Source: Blastococcus sp. CT_GayMR20
GTDB taxonomy: Bacteria; Actinomycetota; Actinomycetes; Mycobacteriales; Geodermatophilaceae
DNA: 42,837 nucleotides
Direction: 5' to 3'
NCBI RefSeq assembly: GCF_004570345.1
Contig: NZ_SPQM01000024.1
Location: 1-42,837, forward strand
The translations under genes and the position numbers were made by a program. Shown in pieces: positions 25,085 to 37,748 of the stretch; position 1 is the stretch's first letter; each line of letters starts with the position of its first letter. The notes below the pieces were generated by a model that made no database searches, was not told the origin of the DNA, and worked only from the letters and a program-made list of their open reading frames with translations.

Positions 25085-25495
25085 CCCTGCTGCTCCTCCG
25101 TGGGTTGGCCTGCTGCTGACCGGCCGTCGGTTGGATGGTGCCCTGTCGGGGCGCCGAATGCGCGCGGACGCGTCACAGTGCCGGATCCGCGTCGTCTGCC
25201 GGGATCACGTGGCTCAGGACGGACACGACCGGCGGGAGCGCTCCCCGCAGCCTGGTCATGTCACCCCTCTCGTCCTTGCCGGCAGCCGCCGCCAGGCCGT
25301 GGCGGCAGGGCGTGCGGTGCGGAGCCCGTTCCAGCGAGCGACCGCTGGCGGAAGCGTAGGGCATGGCGGGCCGGACGCAAGCCGCGTGCGGCGGACAACG
25401 CCTGGTGGGAGGACGATCGGGCGAGCACGCACGACTCGGCACACAACCGGCCGGTAGGCGTGACGCCGGTGACCCCGACGGGAGACGATGGAGAC
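25085..25495. other. Divergent DUF3052 / aceE intergenic region (mirror copy)
   Basis: Mirror of 17343-17753, with the small ORF at 25173-25259 and the promoter-like pair at 25353-25380 on the minus strand. Confidence 0.5.
25173..25259 (-). CDS. Possible 28-residue small ORF (mirror copy)
   Basis: Mirror of 17579-17665; weakly supported, unrecognised. Confidence 0.3.
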   Translation of the reverse strand: MTRLRGALPPVVSVLSHVIPADDADPAL

Positions 25496-28300
<2,805 letters not shown>

Positions 28301-28302
28301 CC

Positions 28303-29253
28303 GTGGCTGACGACGGTGGCCGGTCCGCCCGGGTCACCGTCGTCGGCGGCGGGGTCGTCGGCCTGACCTGCGCGCTGCAACTGGCGCGGGCCGGGCACAC
28401 CGTCGAGGTGCGCGCCGCGGACGCGGTCGCCGACACGACGTCGGCGGTCGCGGCCGCGCTCTGGTTCCCGTACCGCGCGTTCCCGGCCGAGTCCGTCCTG
28501 CGCTGGGGCGCCCGGACGCTCACCGTCCTCACGGACCTGGCGGACGACGAGGCGACCGGCGTCCGCCTCCTGCCCGGCACCGTCGTGCACCGCACGCCCG
28601 AACCGGATCTGTGGTGGGGCGAGGCCGTGGTCGGGCACCGCCCCGCGACGCCCGACGAGCTCCCCGCCGGAGCTCCGGCCGGCACCCGGTGCACGCTGCC
28701 GGTCGTCGACATGCGGCGCTACCTGACCTGGCTGCTCGCCGCCTGCCGGTCCGCCGGGGTGGAGGTGGTGACCACGCAGGTCGACCGGCTCTCCGCCGTC
28801 CCCGGTGACGTGCTGGTCGTCGCCGCGGGGCTCCGGTCCGGTCCGCTCCTGGACGACGACACCGGCGTGCCGGTGCAGGGCCAGGTCGTGCGGCTGGCCG
28901 ATCCCGGGCTTCCCGGCTGGCTCCTGGACGAGGACAACCCCGCCGGCCTCACCTACGTCGTGCCGCGCGGGGACGACGTCGTGGTCGGCGGCACCGCCGT
29001 CGCGGGGGCGACCGGCCGCGAGCCCGACCCCGAGGTGGAGCGGGCGATCCTCGAGCGCGCCTGCTCGCTGGTGCCCGAGCTGCGCGGGGCGCCGGTGCTG
29101 TCCCGGGCCGTCGGCCTGCGGCCGGCCCGCCCCACCGTGCGGTTGGACCGGACGCTGGTCGACGGCCGCCCGGTGATCGCCTGCTACGGGCACGGCGGAT
29201 CGGGCGTCACCCTGTCCTGGGGCTGCGCGGACGACGTCGTCGCGCTGGTCTGA
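28303..29253 (+). CDS. D-amino-acid oxidase-like FAD enzyme (mirror copy)
   Basis: Mirror of 13585-14535; GGGVVG and the C-terminal YGHGGSG signature unchanged. Confidence 0.88.
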   Translation: MADDGGRSARVTVVGGGVVGLTCALQLARAGHTVEVRAADAVADTTSAVAAALWFPYRAFPAESVLRWGARTLTVLTDLADDEATGVRLLPGTVVHRTPEPDLWWGEAVVGHRPATPDELPAGAPAGTRCTLPVVDMRRYLTWLLAACRSAGVEVVTTQVDRLSAVPGDVLVVAAGLRSGPLLDDDTGVPVQGQVVRLADPGLPGWLLDEDNPAGLTYVVPRGDDVVVGGTAVAGATGREPDPEVERAILERACSLVPELRGAPVLSRAVGLRPARPTVRLDRTLVDGRPVIACYGHGGSGVTLSWGCADDVVALV

Positions 29254-29283
29254 TCCGCGTCGTCCGGCTCAGCGCGCCTCGCG

Positions 29284-29448
29284 GTGCCGGCGCAGACCTG
29301 CGACCCCCCGCTCACCACGGTGGCCCAGCCGCTGGGCGACATGACCGCGCTCATGGTCGACCTGCTGCTGCGCCGGATCGAGGACGGCGACGACGACGTC
29401 GAGTCCCGCGTCTGCGACACGCTCCTGGTCCGACGGGCCTGCGCCTAG
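29284..29448 (+). pseudogene. LacI-family regulator C-terminal remnant (mirror copy)
   Basis: Mirror of 13390-13554. In this orientation the frame is continuous with the oxidase stop (29251-29253) and reads PPLTTVAQPLGDM to the TAG at 29446. Confidence 0.75.
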
Positions 29449-29467
29449 CGGGAGGACGCCGTCCTGC

Positions 29468-30670
29468 TCAGGCGAGCGCCCGCAGCGCCATCTGGGCGTA
29501 CAACGCGACCCCCGCCGGCAGCGGCTCCTCGTCGAAGACCACGAGGTTGGAGTGGTTCGCCGGCGCGCTCCCCGGCTCGAGGCCGGGTGGGCACGCGCCC
29601 AGGAACGCCATCGCACCTGGCACCCGCTGCAGTACGTAGGAGAAGTCCTCGGCCCCCATGACCGGCGCCGGCATCAGCGCGGTGGCCCGCTCCCCCAGCA
29701 GCTCGGCCGCCGTCTCGAGCACCTGCGCGGCCACCCCTGCGTCGTTCACGGTCACGGGATAGCCCGCGATGTGCTCCCACTCCAGCGTCATCTCGTGCGC
29801 CGCTGCGACGTGGGTGGCCACCCGCTGGACGGCGTCCACGACGTCGCGCCGTCGTTCGGGCGACAGCGTGCGGATCGTCCCCTCGAGGAACACCGAGTCG
29901 GGGATGACGTTGTCGCGCGAGCCGGCCTCGATGTGGGCCACGGTCACCACGGCCGGGTCGAAGACGTCGACGCGGCGGGTGACCATCGACTGCAGGGCGA
30001 GGACGATCTCGGCCGCCACGGGAACAGGGTCGGCGGCGCTGTGCGGCATGGACGCATGGCCGCCGCGACCGCGGACCGTCATCCGCCACTGGTCGGCCGC
30101 CGCCATCATCGGCCCGGGCCGCACGTTGACGCTGCCGCTGACCATGTTCGAGATCGTGTGCATGGCGAACGCGCCGCTGACCGGGGCCTCCGGCACGACC
30201 TCGAGCAGGCCTTCCTCGAGCATGTAGCGGGCGCCGTGCAGCCCCTCCTCGCCCGGCTGGAGCATGAACACGACCTGGCCGGTGAGGTCGTCGCGGCGCT
30301 CGGCCAGCAGCCGGGCCGCGCCGAGCAGCATCGCCACGTGGGTGTCGTGCCCGCAGGCGTGCATGGCGCCGGGCACCTCGGACGCGAAGGGCAGCCCGGT
30401 GTCCTCGTGCACCTGCAGCGCGTCCATGTCGGCGCGCAGCAGGTAGGTGGGGCCGGGCCGGGCGCCGCGCAGGACGCCGACCACCGAGGTGGTCGACTTC
30501 CCCGTCGTCACGTCGACCGGCAGGTCGGCGAGGGCCTCCAGCACCAGCTCCTGGGTGCGCGGCAGGTGCAGCCCTACCTCGGGGTGCCGGTGCAGGCGGC
30601 GGCGCAGGTCGATCGTCCGGTCGGCGTCGTTGTAGGCGGCGGAGAGCAGATCGGCGGCGCTGGTCGGCAT
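29468..30670 (-). CDS. M20D-family amidohydrolase (mirror copy)
   Basis: Mirror of 12168-13370 with the ACGHDTH metal site. Confidence 0.92.
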   Translation of the reverse strand: MPTSAADLLSAAYNDADRTIDLRRRLHRHPEVGLHLPRTQELVLEALADLPVDVTTGKSTTSVVGVLRGARPGPTYLLRADMDALQVHEDTGLPFASEVPGAMHACGHDTHVAMLLGAARLLAERRDDLTGQVVFMLQPGEEGLHGARYMLEEGLLEVVPEAPVSGAFAMHTISNMVSGSVNVRPGPMMAAADQWRMTVRGRGGHASMPHSAADPVPVAAEIVLALQSMVTRRVDVFDPAVVTVAHIEAGSRDNVIPDSVFLEGTIRTLSPERRRDVVDAVQRVATHVAAAHEMTLEWEHIAGYPVTVNDAGVAAQVLETAAELLGERATALMPAPVMGAEDFSYVLQRVPGAMAFLGACPPGLEPGSAPANHSNLVVFDEEPLPAGVALYAQMALRALA

Positions 30671-30725
30671 CCCCCCACTCTGACGCACGACCGACCGGGC
30701 CCGCTCGCCGCCGGGTCGGCACGGG

Positions 30726-31175
30726 TCAGGAGATGGCGGCTGCCACCAGCCCGACGACCTTCTTCTCCACCTCGGGGCTCCAACCCCTGAGCGCGAAGGA
30801 CGTCGGCCAGAAGTCGCCGTCGTCGAGCGTCGCCGCGTCGTTGAAACCGAGAGTCGAGTACCTGGCCTTGAACTTGCCCGCATCCTGGAAGAAGACGACG
30901 ACCTTGCCGTCGGCGTCGGCGTACGCAGGCATGCCGTACCAGGTCTTCGGCGACAGCTCGGGGGCGGTCGCGGTCACCGCCACGTGCACCCGCTCGGCGA
31001 GCGCACGGTCCTCCGGTGCCATCGCCGCGATCGCGTCCAGGACGGCCGTCAGGCCATCGGCCTTCTTGGCGCCCTTCTTCCCCTCGGCGCGGAGCTCGGC
31101 GGCGCGCTCCTTCATCGCGGCTCGCTCCTCGGCGGTGAAGCCGGCGGACTCCCGGGTCGTGTTCTTCGTGGGCAT
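30726..31175 (-). CDS. DUF1801 domain protein (mirror copy)
   Basis: Mirror of 11663-12112. Confidence 0.78.
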   Translation of the reverse strand: MPTKNTTRESAGFTAEERAAMKERAAELRAEGKKGAKKADGLTAVLDAIAAMAPEDRALAERVHVAVTATAPELSPKTWYGMPAYADADGKVVVFFQDAGKFKARYSTLGFNDAATLDDGDFWPTSFALRGWSPEVEKKVVGLVAAAIS

Positions 31176-31220
31176 GTCCCGCTCCCTTCGGCGATCGGAG
31201 GTCCGGCGCGGTCGCCGACC

Positions 31221-31236
31221 TGTCGCGACAAGGCTA
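31221..31236 (-). promoter_or_regulatory. Possible DUF1801 promoter and palindrome (mirror copy)
   Basis: Mirror of 11602-11617: tgtcgcgaca beside an aggcta (tagcct) box. Confidence 0.35.
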
Positions 31237-31285
31237 GGGACGAGCCTCGACCCGGCGCTTCTCGATTCCTGACCGATCGTGCCGG

Positions 31286-31825
31286 TCAGTCCGCCCAGGC
31301 CGGCCGGGCGGTCTCCAGCTGCCAGACCAGGGCCAGCCCCGGGTCCTGGACCTCGCGGCCGGGCTGCTGCTCGACCAGCACGCGGTCGGCGCCGCGCAGC
31401 ACCAGCAGGCCGGCCGGGACGGCGTCCCCCGGCCCGATGCGACCCAGCCACAGCCGCGCGTCCGGGCGGCCGAGGTCGAGCCAGCCCGAGGCCGCGCGGT
31501 GCACCTCGTGCCGGGGCGCGGCGGCCGGCTCGGCACTGCGCAGGTAGCACTGCAGCACCCGCGCTCCGTCGTCCCCGGCCACCTCGTCGTGGTCCAGCCC
31601 CGTGCCCGCGCGCAGCACGGCGACGTCACCGGCGGCCAGGGGCACGTCGCCGTCCCACCGGTGGTGCAGCGACCCGCCGAGGACGACGGCGACGACGTCC
31701 ACGGCCCGGTGCTCGTGCCGCCCGTAACCGGCCCCCGGATCGAGCCGGTCGTCGGCGATCCGCAGCAGCGGGCCGAGGGATCCGTCGTCCGGCGCCAGGA
31801 CGACGCGTTGCTCCAGCCCCGTCAC
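31286..31825 (-). CDS. Pirin-like cupin protein (mirror copy)
   Basis: Mirror of 11013-11552; start overlaps the PAP2 stop by 4 bp. Confidence 0.7.
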   Translation of the reverse strand: MTGLEQRVVLAPDDGSLGPLLRIADDRLDPGAGYGRHEHRAVDVVAVVLGGSLHHRWDGDVPLAAGDVAVLRAGTGLDHDEVAGDDGARVLQCYLRSAEPAAAPRHEVHRAASGWLDLGRPDARLWLGRIGPGDAVPAGLLVLRGADRVLVEQQPGREVQDPGLALVWQLETARPAWAD

Positions 31826-32526
31826 GACGTCGGCCGCAGCGCTGCCCGGCCCTCGGCGAAGGCACCGAACACCAGGGCGGTGACCAGCGACCAGGCGACC
31901 CCGAGCGACCAGCCGCCGATGACGTCGGACAGGAAGTGGACGCCGAGCCACATCCGGGTGAGTCCGACGAGCAGGACGAGCAGCACCCCGCCGGCCAGGG
32001 CCCAGTGCCGCGCGCGGGCGGCCAGGAGCGGCCAGGCGAGGATGAGCCCGACGGACACCAGCGTCGCGATCCCGGACGCATGCCCGCTCGGGTAGCTCAA
32101 CGAGTCCAGGCGCGCGCCGCCCTCGGCGAACTCGGGGCGCACGCGGCCGAAGTACTCCTTGAGCAGCGTCGTCAGCGGGCCGACGAGCACCACCGCGGCC
32201 GCCATCCACCCCGCCGTCCACCAGAGCCGCCGGCGCAGCAGCAGCACGAGCACGGGGAGGAAGACCAGGGCGCGGAACCACCACGAGCCCGGGGCGGTGA
32301 GCACCTCCAGCAGCGCGCCGAACCCGCCGGCACGGTCGTCGCCGACGTAGAGCGCCTCGCTGACGGTGGCGTCCAGGCGAAGCTGCGGACCGAAGCCGGC
32401 CCGCACCCCGGCGCCGAGCAGGGCCAGGAGCACCAGGCAGGACGCAGCGCTGATCACCGCCGCCGGGACCGCACCCGCCGCCCGCCTCCGGATGAGGGTG
32501 GCGTCGCCGTCCGGGGGAACGTTCAC
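31822..32526 (-). CDS. PAP2-superfamily membrane phosphatase (mirror copy)
   Basis: Mirror of 10312-11016 with the complete three-part phosphatase signature. Confidence 0.92.
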   Translation of the reverse strand: MNVPPDGDATLIRRRAAGAVPAAVISAASCLVLLALLGAGVRAGFGPQLRLDATVSEALYVGDDRAGGFGALLEVLTAPGSWWFRALVFLPVLVLLLRRRLWWTAGWMAAAVVLVGPLTTLLKEYFGRVRPEFAEGGARLDSLSYPSGHASGIATLVSVGLILAWPLLAARARHWALAGGVLLVLLVGLTRMWLGVHFLSDVIGGWSLGVAWSLVTALVFGAFAEGRAALRPTS

Positions 32527-32582
32527 CGCACCACTCTCCCCGACGCCGGTTCGCGTGACACGCTGACGGCGTGAGGAGCCGG

Positions 32583-33752
32583 GTGAGTCACCGCCCGCCG
32601 ACCGAGGCCACGCTGCGGCGGCTGGAGCGCTCGTCGGGGTCGCTGGCCACCCAGGCCGTGGCCCGGATGGACGACGAGCTGTCCTGGTTCCGCGCCATGC
32701 CGGCCGACCGGCGCTCCTGGGTCACCCTCGTCGCGCAGGCCGGCATCGCCTCGCTGGTCGACTGGTGCCGCAACCCCGGGCGCCCGCCGACCCTGACCGG
32801 GGACGTGTTCGGTGCCGCGCCTCGAGAGCTTGTCCGGGTGGTCGCCCTGAAGCAGACCGTCGACCTGATCCGGGTCACCGTCGACGTGCTGGAGGACCAC
32901 GTGCGCACGGTGGCGGAGCCCGGCGACGAGGACGCGCTGCACCTCGCCGTCCTCCAGTTCAGCCGCGAGGTCGCCTTCGCCACCGCGCACATCTACGCGA
33001 GCTTCGCGGAGAACCGCGGCGCCTGGGACGCGCGCCTGGAGGCGCTGGTCGTCGACGCCCTCGTCCGCGGCGAGCGGTCCGAGGAGCTGTCCGGGCGGGC
33101 CGCCGCCCTCGGCTGGGCCACGAACACCCCGGTGGTGGTCGTGGTGGGTGCGACGCCGTCCGGGGTGGACGACCCGCACGCGGCGGTCCGGCGGACGGCG
33201 CGCTCGCTGTCCACCGAGGTGCTCGTCGGCGTGCACGCCGAGCAGCTGGTCGTCGTGCTCGGGCGGCACGACGACCTCGAGGGCGTGGCCGAGCGGGTCA
33301 GCGACGAGTTCGGCGACGGCCCGGTGGTGACCGGGCCGGTCGTCGACGGGCTGGGCCGGGCGGGCGAGTCGGCGGCCGTCGCGCTGGCCGGGCTGCGTGC
33401 CGCCCGTGCCTGGCCGGAAGCCCCCCGCCCGGTGGCGGCGGACGCACTGCTGGCCGAGCGCGCGCTGAACGGCGACCCGCTGGCCCGCGCCGCGCTGCAC
33501 GACCGGGTCGCCGCACCGCTGGCGGCGGCAGGGGGCGAGGTGCTCGAGACGGTGCGCGCCGTGCTCAACAGCGGAGGCAACCTGGAGGCCAGCGCGCGGG
33601 CCATCTTCGTGCACCCGAACACGGTCCGGTACCGCCTGAAACGGGCCGCCGACCTGACCGGGCTGTCGGCCACCGATCCCCGGGGCAGCTGGACGCTGCA
33701 GGTGGCGCTCGCCCTCGCCCAGCTCGACCGCGACCGCTCCCTCTGGCACTGA
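32583..33752 (+). CDS. fasR: PucR-type activator, FasR-like (mirror copy)
   Basis: Mirror of 9086-10255. In this orientation gtgaggagccgg precedes GTG at 32583; the earlier GTG at 32571 lacks a ribosome site. Confidence 0.85.
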   Translation: MSHRPPTEATLRRLERSSGSLATQAVARMDDELSWFRAMPADRRSWVTLVAQAGIASLVDWCRNPGRPPTLTGDVFGAAPRELVRVVALKQTVDLIRVTVDVLEDHVRTVAEPGDEDALHLAVLQFSREVAFATAHIYASFAENRGAWDARLEALVVDALVRGERSEELSGRAAALGWATNTPVVVVVGATPSGVDDPHAAVRRTARSLSTEVLVGVHAEQLVVVLGRHDDLEGVAERVSDEFGDGPVVTGPVVDGLGRAGESAAVALAGLRAARAWPEAPRPVAADALLAERALNGDPLARAALHDRVAAPLAAAGGEVLETVRAVLNSGGNLEASARAIFVHPNTVRYRLKRAADLTGLSATDPRGSWTLQVALALAQLDRDRSLWH

Positions 33753-33917
33753 GCGCCATAGCAGCTCCGGCCCGTCGTGCGGTGTGGAGTCCACCACTGG
33801 AATGCGTGAACGAGCCGTGACGGGGGCCCGCCTTTGGAGGGTTCTCACAAAGATCAGCCGTGTGCTTTCGTGCCGCTCGACCGCCCGCCGACCGATGATC
33901 ACTGGCACGGTGAAGGG
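33753..33917. promoter_or_regulatory. fasR-fabD intergenic region (mirror copy)
   Basis: Mirror of 8921-9085; palindrome gtgga-g-tccac at 33784-33794. Confidence 0.4.
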
Positions 33918-34856
33918 GTGCTGGCCGTACTCGCCCCCGGACAGGGTGCGCAGAAACCCGGAATGCTCACCGACTGGCTCGATCTCCCGGGCGCGGAGTC
34001 CTTCTTCCGCCGGGCCGGCGACATCGCCGACGCCGACCTGCTGACCCTGGGCACCACGGGCGACGCCGAGGCGATCAAGGACACCGCGGTCACCCAGCCC
34101 CTCGTCGTCGCGATGAGCCTGTTCGTGGCCGGGGAGCTCGGCGTCCTCCCGGAGCCCGGCGCACCGCCGCGCGACGACGTCGTGATCACCGGGCACAGCG
34201 TCGGAGAGCTCACGGCCGCCGCCCTCGCCGGCGTGCTGACCGCCGAGGAGGCGATCGCGCTGACCGCCGCCCGCGGCCGGGCGATGGCCGCCGCGTGCGC
34301 GCAGACGCCGACCGGGATGTCGGCCGTCCTCGGGGGCGACCCCGAGGAGGTGCTGGCCGCGATCGACAAGCTCGGCCTCAGCCCGGCCAACATGAACGGC
34401 GCCGGCCAGGTCGTGGCCGCCGGCGCGCTCGAGGGCCTGGAGGCGCTGAAGGCCGACCCCCCGGCGAAGGCGCGGATCATGCCGCTCTCGGTGGCCGGTG
34501 CCTTCCACACCGACTACATGGCCTCGGCGCGCGAGGAACTGGCGGGCCGGGTGGACGGTCTGACACCGGCCGATCCCAGCCGGCGGCTGCTCTCCAACGC
34601 CGACGGCACAGCGATCGACTCCGGGGCCGAGGTCGTGCGCCGCCTGGTCAGCCAGGTCACCAGCCCCGTGCGCTTCGACTCCTGTCTCGCCACGATGCGC
34701 GACCTCGGCGTCACCGCCGTGATCGAGCTGCCGCCGGCCGGGGCGCTGGCCGGGCTCGCCAAGCGCGAGTGGAAGGGCGCCGGTGTCGAGATCCTCGCGC
34801 TGAGCACCCCGGCCGACCTCGACCGCGCCCGTGAGCTGCTCGGGGGCGCAGCGTGA
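33918..34856 (+). CDS. fabD: Malonyl-CoA:ACP transacylase (mirror copy)
   Basis: Mirror of 7982-8920 with Ser94 and His197. Confidence 0.94.
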   Translation: MLAVLAPGQGAQKPGMLTDWLDLPGAESFFRRAGDIADADLLTLGTTGDAEAIKDTAVTQPLVVAMSLFVAGELGVLPEPGAPPRDDVVITGHSVGELTAAALAGVLTAEEAIALTAARGRAMAAACAQTPTGMSAVLGGDPEEVLAAIDKLGLSPANMNGAGQVVAAGALEGLEALKADPPAKARIMPLSVAGAFHTDYMASAREELAGRVDGLTPADPSRRLLSNADGTAIDSGAEVVRRLVSQVTSPVRFDSCLATMRDLGVTAVIELPPAGALAGLAKREWKGAGVEILALSTPADLDRARELLGGAA

Positions 34857-35101
34857 GCGAGCTCGGCTTCGGCTGGCGGCTCGTCGTCGCCCCCGTGCGA
34901 GGCACGGTCAGCCCGGTCGACGTCCCGGAAGGCAGCTCGCTGCCCGCGGGCAGCCGGCTCGGCTCGATCCGCAGCCGTCGCGAGGATGTCCACGTCTCGG
35001 CGGCCTACGGCGGGGTACTGGCGGAGTGGCTCGTCCACGACGGCGACCTCGTCGACGCCGGAGATCCGATCGCCCGTCTCTACCCGGAGGTCAGCGCATG
35101 A
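34853..35101 (+). CDS. Lysine-free biotinyl/lipoyl-like domain protein (mirror copy)
   Basis: Mirror of 7737-7985, with GTGA overlap to fabD and ATGA overlap to fabH. Being the same sequence, it is not an independent confirmation of the missing lysine. Confidence 0.75.
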   Translation: MSELGFGWRLVVAPVRGTVSPVDVPEGSSLPAGSRLGSIRSRREDVHVSAAYGGVLAEWLVHDGDLVDAGDPIARLYPEVSA

Positions 35102-36063
35102 CCATTCAGCTGCCGACCGGTGCCCCGGGGGCACGCATTCTCGGCCTCGGCTCCTACCGGCCCCGCCGTCGGGTCACCAACGACGACCTCGCCCAGATGA
35201 TGGACACCAACGACGAGTGGATCCAGAGCCGCGTCGGCATCGCCGAACGCCGCTGGGCGTCCGAGGACGAGACGCTCGTCGAGATGGCCGTCGCCGCCGG
35301 CGGCAAGGCGCTCGCGGCCAGCGGCCTCGCGCCCGACGAGATCGACCTCGTCATCGTCGCCAGCGCCAGCCTCCGCGCGCCGATCCCGGGCATCGGCCCG
35401 CAGGTCGCCCACCGGCTGGGCGTGCCGCGCCCCGGCTCCTTCGACCTCAACGCGGGCTGCGCCGGCTTCTGCTACGCGCTCGGCGTCGCGAGTGACAACA
35501 TCCGCGCCGGCTCCTCGCGCAACGCGCTGGTCGTCGGGGTCGAACGGCTCACCGACGTCACCAACCTGGAGGACCGGACGACGGCGGTGATCTTCGCCGA
35601 CGGCGCCGGCGCGGCCGTGGTCGGCGCCTCCGACGAGCCCGGCATCGGCCCGGTCGCCTGGGGCAGCGACGGCGACCAGTACAACGCCATCGAGATCGCC
35701 GCCGGCAGCTCGACGATGACCATGGCGGGTCAGGCGGTCTACCGCTGGGCGACGACGAAGCTCACCGAGACCCTGGTCGAGGCGATGGAGAGGGCCGGCG
35801 TCGGACCGGCCGACATCGACGTGTTCGCCCCCCACCAGGCCAATCTGCGCATCGTCGAGTCGATGACCAAGCGGCTCGGCTTCCCGGAGACCACCGTCGT
35901 CGCCCGCGACATCGTGCAGTCGGGCAACACCTCGGCGGCCTCGATCCCGCTGGCGCTCACCGCGCTCATGGAGTCCGGCGAGGCCAAGTCCGGCGACCTG
36001 GCGCTCGTCCTCGGCTACGGCGCCGGCCTGACCTTCGCCGGGCAGGTACTGGTCCTTCCGTGA
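35098..36063 (+). CDS. fabH: 3-oxoacyl-ACP synthase III (mirror copy)
   Basis: Mirror of 6775-7740; GGAGG at 35086-35090 sets the ATG at 35098. Confidence 0.96.
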   Translation: MTIQLPTGAPGARILGLGSYRPRRRVTNDDLAQMMDTNDEWIQSRVGIAERRWASEDETLVEMAVAAGGKALAASGLAPDEIDLVIVASASLRAPIPGIGPQVAHRLGVPRPGSFDLNAGCAGFCYALGVASDNIRAGSSRNALVVGVERLTDVTNLEDRTTAVIFADGAGAAVVGASDEPGIGPVAWGSDGDQYNAIEIAAGSSTMTMAGQAVYRWATTKLTETLVEAMERAGVGPADIDVFAPHQANLRIVESMTKRLGFPETTVVARDIVQSGNTSAASIPLALTALMESGEAKSGDLALVLGYGAGLTFAGQVLVLP

Positions 36064-36076
36064 TACCCACAACCCT

Positions 36077-36117
36077 CCGGGACACCCGGTCCCGGACGTC
36101 GGCGGGCCCCGCCCGCC
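36077..36117. promoter_or_regulatory. Two hairpins upstream of acpP (mirror copy)
   Basis: Mirror of 6721-6761: ccgggac / gtcccgg then ggcggg / cccgcc. Confidence 0.45.
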
Positions 36118-36139
36118 CCATCCGAGAGAGAGGACCCGC

Positions 36140-36385
36140 GTGAGCAGCACCCAGGAGATCCAGTCCGGTCTGGCCGAGATCCTGGAGGAGGTCGCCGGCG
36201 TCACGCCTGCCGACGCCACCCCCGAGAAGTCGTTCACCGACGACCTCGACGTCGACTCCCTGTCGATGGTCGAGATCGCCACCGCCGTCGAGGACAAGTT
36301 CGGCGTTGCCATCCCCGACGACGAGCTCGGCAACATCAAGACGGTCGGCGACGCGATCAGCTTCATCGAGAAGAACCAGGGCTGA
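36140..36385 (+). CDS. acpP: Acyl carrier protein (mirror copy)
   Basis: Mirror of 6453-6698, Ser40 attachment site intact. Confidence 0.97.
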   Translation: MSSTQEIQSGLAEILEEVAGVTPADATPEKSFTDDLDVDSLSMVEIATAVEDKFGVAIPDDELGNIKTVGDAISFIEKNQG

Positions 36386-36387
36386 CG

Positions 36388-36447
36388 AAGGACCCCCCTG
36401 CCCCCCACCGCTCGCACGCTCGCGGCGGGCCCCTGCAGGGGGGCCTT
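36388..36447. terminator. Hairpin in acpP-fabF gap with 31 bp repeat (mirror copy)
   Basis: Mirror of 6391-6450; the repeat core is 36399-36429. Confidence 0.6.
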
Positions 36448-36485
36448 ACCCCGGTCACCCGGCCACCACTGCAGGAGGAAACGTC

Positions 36486-37727
36486 ATGAGCCCGTCCGAC
36501 ACCGACGTCGTCGTCACCGGTCTCGGCGCCACCACGCCTCTCGGCGGGGACGTCGCCACGACCTGGGACGCCCTGCTCGCCGGCACGTCGGGGGTCAGCC
36601 GGATCACCGACGACTGGATCAAGGAGTACCCGGCCCAGCTCGTCGCGCGGCTCGCCTCGGACCCTGTCAACCAGATCGACCGCGTCCGCGCCCGCCGGCT
36701 CGACCGCAGCCAGCAGGTCGCGGTGATCGCCGCCGAGGAGGCCTGGCGGGACTCCGGCGCCGGCGAGGCGGGCATCGACCCCCTGCGCATCGCGGTCGTC
36801 ATCGGCACCGGCATCGGTGGCGCGCTCACGCTCCTCGGTCAGGACGACGTGCTGGAGGAGAAGGGCCCCAAGCGGGTCTCCCCCTTCACCATCCCCATGC
36901 TCATGCCCAACGGCCCGGCCGCGGCCGTGGGGCTGGCGGTCGGCGCGAAGGGCGGCGTCCACGCCCCGGTGAGCGCGTGCGCGTCCGGCGCCGAGGCGAT
37001 CCGCTGGGGCCTGGACCTGCTGCGGTTCGACCGCGCGGACGTCGTCCTCGTCGGCGGCACCGAGGCCTGCGTCCACCCGCTGCCCATGGCCGGCTTCGCA
37101 GCGATGCGCGCCATGTCCACCCGCAACGACGAGCCGGAGCGGGCCTCCCGCCCGTTCGACAAGGGCCGGGACGGCTTCGTGCTGGGCGAGGGCGCGGCAT
37201 GCATCGTGCTCGAGCGCGGCGACGCCGCCCGAGCGCGCGGCGCCCGCATCCACGCCCGGCTGGCCGGTGCCGCCGGCACCGCCGACGGCTACGACCTGGT
37301 GGCCCCGCACCCCGAGGGCGAGGGCGCGGCGCGCGCCATCACCGCGGCGCTGCGCGACGCCGGCCTCAGCCCCGCCGACATCGGCCACGTCAACGCCCAC
37401 GCCACGTCGACGCCGGTCGGCGACACGGCGGAGGCCGCGGCCATCCGCTCCTCGCTCGGGGAGCACGTGCTGGTGAGCGCCACCAAGAGCCAGACGGGCC
37501 ACCTGCTGGGTGCCGCCGGGGCGCTGGAGTCGGTGTTCACGATCCTGGCGCTGCGCGAGCAGATCGTCCCCGCCACGGCGAACCTCGACGACCCGGACGA
37601 CGACGCCGCCGTGCAGGCGCTCGACATCGTCCGCACCGAACCGCGTCGCGCCAGCATCAGCGCCGCCGTCAACGACTCCTTCGGCTTCGGCGGCCACAAC
37701 ATCGCCCTGGTCTTCACCACGGCCTGA
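36486..37727 (+). CDS. fabF: 3-oxoacyl-ACP synthase II (mirror copy)
   Basis: Mirror of 5111-6352; AGGAGG at 36473-36478 fixes the ATG. Confidence 0.96.
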   Translation: MSPSDTDVVVTGLGATTPLGGDVATTWDALLAGTSGVSRITDDWIKEYPAQLVARLASDPVNQIDRVRARRLDRSQQVAVIAAEEAWRDSGAGEAGIDPLRIAVVIGTGIGGALTLLGQDDVLEEKGPKRVSPFTIPMLMPNGPAAAVGLAVGAKGGVHAPVSACASGAEAIRWGLDLLRFDRADVVLVGGTEACVHPLPMAGFAAMRAMSTRNDEPERASRPFDKGRDGFVLGEGAACIVLERGDAARARGARIHARLAGAAGTADGYDLVAPHPEGEGAARAITAALRDAGLSPADIGHVNAHATSTPVGDTAEAAAIRSSLGEHVLVSATKSQTGHLLGAAGALESVFTILALREQIVPATANLDDPDDDAAVQALDIVRTEPRRASISAAVNDSFGFGGHNIALVFTTA

Positions 37728-37748
37728 CGATCAGGACCTTGGAGGCCC